Source: Nitrospira sp. (GTDB taxonomy: Bacteria; Nitrospirota; Nitrospiria; Nitrospirales; Nitrospiraceae). From it: a stretch of DNA of 64,000 bases. Below are positions 63,935 through 64,000 of the stretch, one piece after another. The stretch lies in assembly GCA_016788885.1 (NCBI GenBank), contig JAEURX010000052.1, positions 62,001-126,000 of the forward strand. The letters run 5' to 3'. Position 1 is the stretch's first letter. Each line of letters starts with the position of its first letter. The position numbers and the translations under genes are program-made. The notes below the pieces were generated by a model, which did no database searches, was not told the DNA's origin, and was given only the letters and a program-made list of their open reading frames with translations.

Positions 63935-64000
63935 TTATGTCCCTGACTGCTGAATCAATTTGGCAACCAGGCCGGTCCAGCCGGTCTGGTGACTGGCGCC
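63935..64000 (-). CDS. C-terminal end of an MGH1/GH63-like glycoside hydrolase (partial)
   Basis: On the minus strand the final codons read GASHQTGWTGLVAKLIQQSGT then TAA, at the window edge. HQTGWTGLVA is the C-terminal signature of MGH1-type (alpha/alpha)6 glycosidases. It ends 14 bp ahead of the debranching enzyme start, so the two form a carbohydrate operon. The rest lies beyond the window. Confidence 0.7.
   Translation of the reverse strand, partial: GASHQTGWTGLVAKLIQQSGT

Overview
The window is a GC-rich (roughly 60 % by eye), densely coded stretch of a Gram-negative bacterial chromosome with lipoproteins, Sec signal peptides and periplasmic electron-transfer proteins. Gene content and protein style (orphan RnfD beside a DUF2330 protein, LplT-Aas fusion, DHH-CBS-poly(A) polymerase fusion, many small lipoproteins, comparator-rich signalling) fit Nitrospira or a close relative in Nitrospirota best. 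That assignment is inference from protein resemblance; no rRNA or other marker gene is present. I saw no tRNA, rRNA, insertion sequence, integrase or CRISPR array, so this reads as ordinary chromosome rather than a mobile island.

Layout: (1) 1-10.3 kb: alpha/beta hydrolase lipoprotein, atypical thiol peroxidase lipoprotein, soluble transhydrogenase SthA, thiaminase-II TenA, a 201-bp rod-like palindromic element (candidate structured RNA), a 51-aa membrane protein, HEAT-repeat and FlgO-like envelope proteins, ThiD, a polytopic protein with three His-x-His helices, and a second hydrolase. (2) 10.3-17.4 kb: a perfect sigma-54 promoter drives a secreted three-repeat adhesin-like protein; then a minus-strand block with an SUMF1-fold protein, methyltransferase, MOSC protein and PrmA, opposite a membrane-anchored MutS homologue. 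(3) 17.4-29.2 kb: LplT-PlsC-acyl-ACP synthetase fusion, a frameshifted and internally deleted amidohydrolase, an ECF-type sigma with a likely membrane partner, lipoproteins, the RnfD-like/DUF2330 pair, DUF3617 and a universal stress protein. (4) 29.2-38 kb: giant Lhr helicase, orphan receiver with a Cys4 microprotein, NarL-type two-component pair, NAD epimerase-like protein, XRE-cupin regulator. (5) 38-50.4 kb: CPBP protease, a tightly coupled aminotransferase / haem DUF3365 / amidohydrolase operon, DnaJ-like protein, MFS transporter followed by 5-oxoprolinase PxpBAC, an apparently leaderless 66-aa gene, and an A-adding-type tRNA nucleotidyltransferase. (6) 50.4-64 kb: small secreted proteins, a TVP38 / MerA-like / DUF3047 operon, two small genes with near-identical ribosome-binding leaders, sulfite-oxidase-like protein with an enolase-superfamily epimerase, coiled-coil lipoprotein, hydroxyisobutyrate-dehydrogenase-like enzyme, a HbpS/GlcG-like secreted protein, and the start of a glycogen-debranching locus.

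Themes linking the genes are envelope and redox homeostasis (Tpx-like, SthA, MerA-like, DUF3365, RnfD-like), thiamine salvage (TenA plus ThiD), 5-oxoproline recycling (MFS plus PxpBAC) and glycogen turnover at the right edge. The least explained items are the 201-bp rod-like element, the sigma-54-driven repeat protein with an upstream tandem heptamer, the membrane MutS, the His-x-His membrane protein, the leaderless small gene and several microproteins that sit beside regulators.
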